A stretch of DNA of 5,349 nt, from contig JALUJS010000101.1 of assembly GCA_027056825.1 (NCBI GenBank), forward strand, positions 1 to 5,349, written 5' to 3'. Positions within the stretch are counted from its first letter, which is position 1. Each line of letters opens with the position of its first letter. Both the position numbers and the translations under genes were made by a program. Of this stretch, positions 5,257 through 5,349 are shown in pieces. The notes beneath the pieces are model-generated. The model was not told the origin of the DNA and searched no databases. It saw only the letters and a list, made by a program, of their open reading frames with translations. The DNA is from Candidatus Krumholzibacteriia bacterium. Its GTDB lineage: Bacteria > Krumholzibacteriota > Krumholzibacteriia > LZORAL124-64-63.

Positions 5257-5349
5257 GCCCTTTGACCCGAGCAGGGAAACCGTGGTGGCGGGGATGTCGC
5301 CCGCCGCCGTGGATTTTACGGCCCTGGCCGGGGAGCCCGAAACCCCGTC
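5237..5349 (+). CDS. fliH: probable flagellar assembly protein FliH, N-terminal fragment
   Basis: A frame opening at ATG 5237 runs without a stop to the window edge (37 full codons). It begins inside fliG and overlaps it by 20 bases, the arrangement expected for a translationally coupled next gene. The visible residues start MQKWSPEPFDPSRETVVAGM. FliH N-termini are poorly conserved but tend to carry tryptophans near the start that contact FlhA or FliN; W4 fits this loosely. FliH would bind and restrain the FliI export ATPase in the cytoplasm. The name rests mainly on gene order (fliE-fliF-fliG-fliH is widespread), not on a diagnostic motif. A second in-frame ATG is at 5294. The rest of the gene lies outside the window. 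Confidence 0.6.
   Translation, partial: MQKWSPEPFDPSRETVVAGMSPAAVDFTALAGEPETP

Noticed and set aside
5257..5349. Search for a terminator after fliG
   Set aside because: No hairpin followed by a T-run is visible; instead an open frame continues through the region, consistent with the operon going on.

Overview
This window is a flagellar basal-body operon from a GC-rich, Gram-negative-type (diderm) bacterium. All supported genes are on the + strand and packed almost end to end. The order is: a sigma-54-dependent response regulator of the FlrC/FleR/FlbD type, flgB, flgC, fliE, fliF, fliG, and the start of a gene that by position and size of overlap is probably fliH. No RNA gene, mobile element, CRISPR array or rho-independent terminator is visible.

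Layout. Bases 1-38 lie before the first start codon and probably belong to an upstream gene, since all three forward frames are open there. The regulator (39-1412) has an intact receiver, AAA+ and Fis-type DNA-binding domain. flgB starts 3 bases after its stop, with its ribosome binding site inside the regulator's last codons. flgB (1416-1826) and flgC (1842-2351) encode proximal rod proteins. fliE (2386-2685) encodes the MS-ring/rod adaptor. fliF (2718-4253, GTG start) encodes the MS ring. fliG (4255-5256) encodes the rotor/switch protein. fliH starts at 5237, inside the end of fliG, and runs off the window. The only non-coding gaps longer than 20 bases are those before fliE (34 bases) and before fliF (32 bases).

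How the genes work together. FliF forms the inner-membrane ring. FliG binds the cytoplasmic tail of FliF and passes torque from the stator to the rotor. FliE joins the ring to the FlgB/FlgC rod. FliH would regulate the FliI export ATPase that helps send the rod subunits out. The regulator at the head of the operon would activate sigma-54 promoters of flagellar genes. Its direct linkage to flgB suggests the activator is made together with part of the machine it controls.

Taxonomy. The order (NtrC-type regulator)-flgBC-fliEFG-(fliH) would fit deltaproteobacteria-like lineages (Desulfovibrio- or Geobacter-like) or GC-rich lineages of the FCB group. The sequence alone does not settle this.

The core content is ordinary. 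The points most worth a second look are a 12-codon micro-ORF that exactly bridges flgC and fliE, a sigma-54-like motif inside fliE in a patch of unusual codons, an enlarged FlgC carrying a FlgB-like TDPRH motif, and a FliF with a very short periplasmic loop. I see no convincing evidence of an undescribed system.
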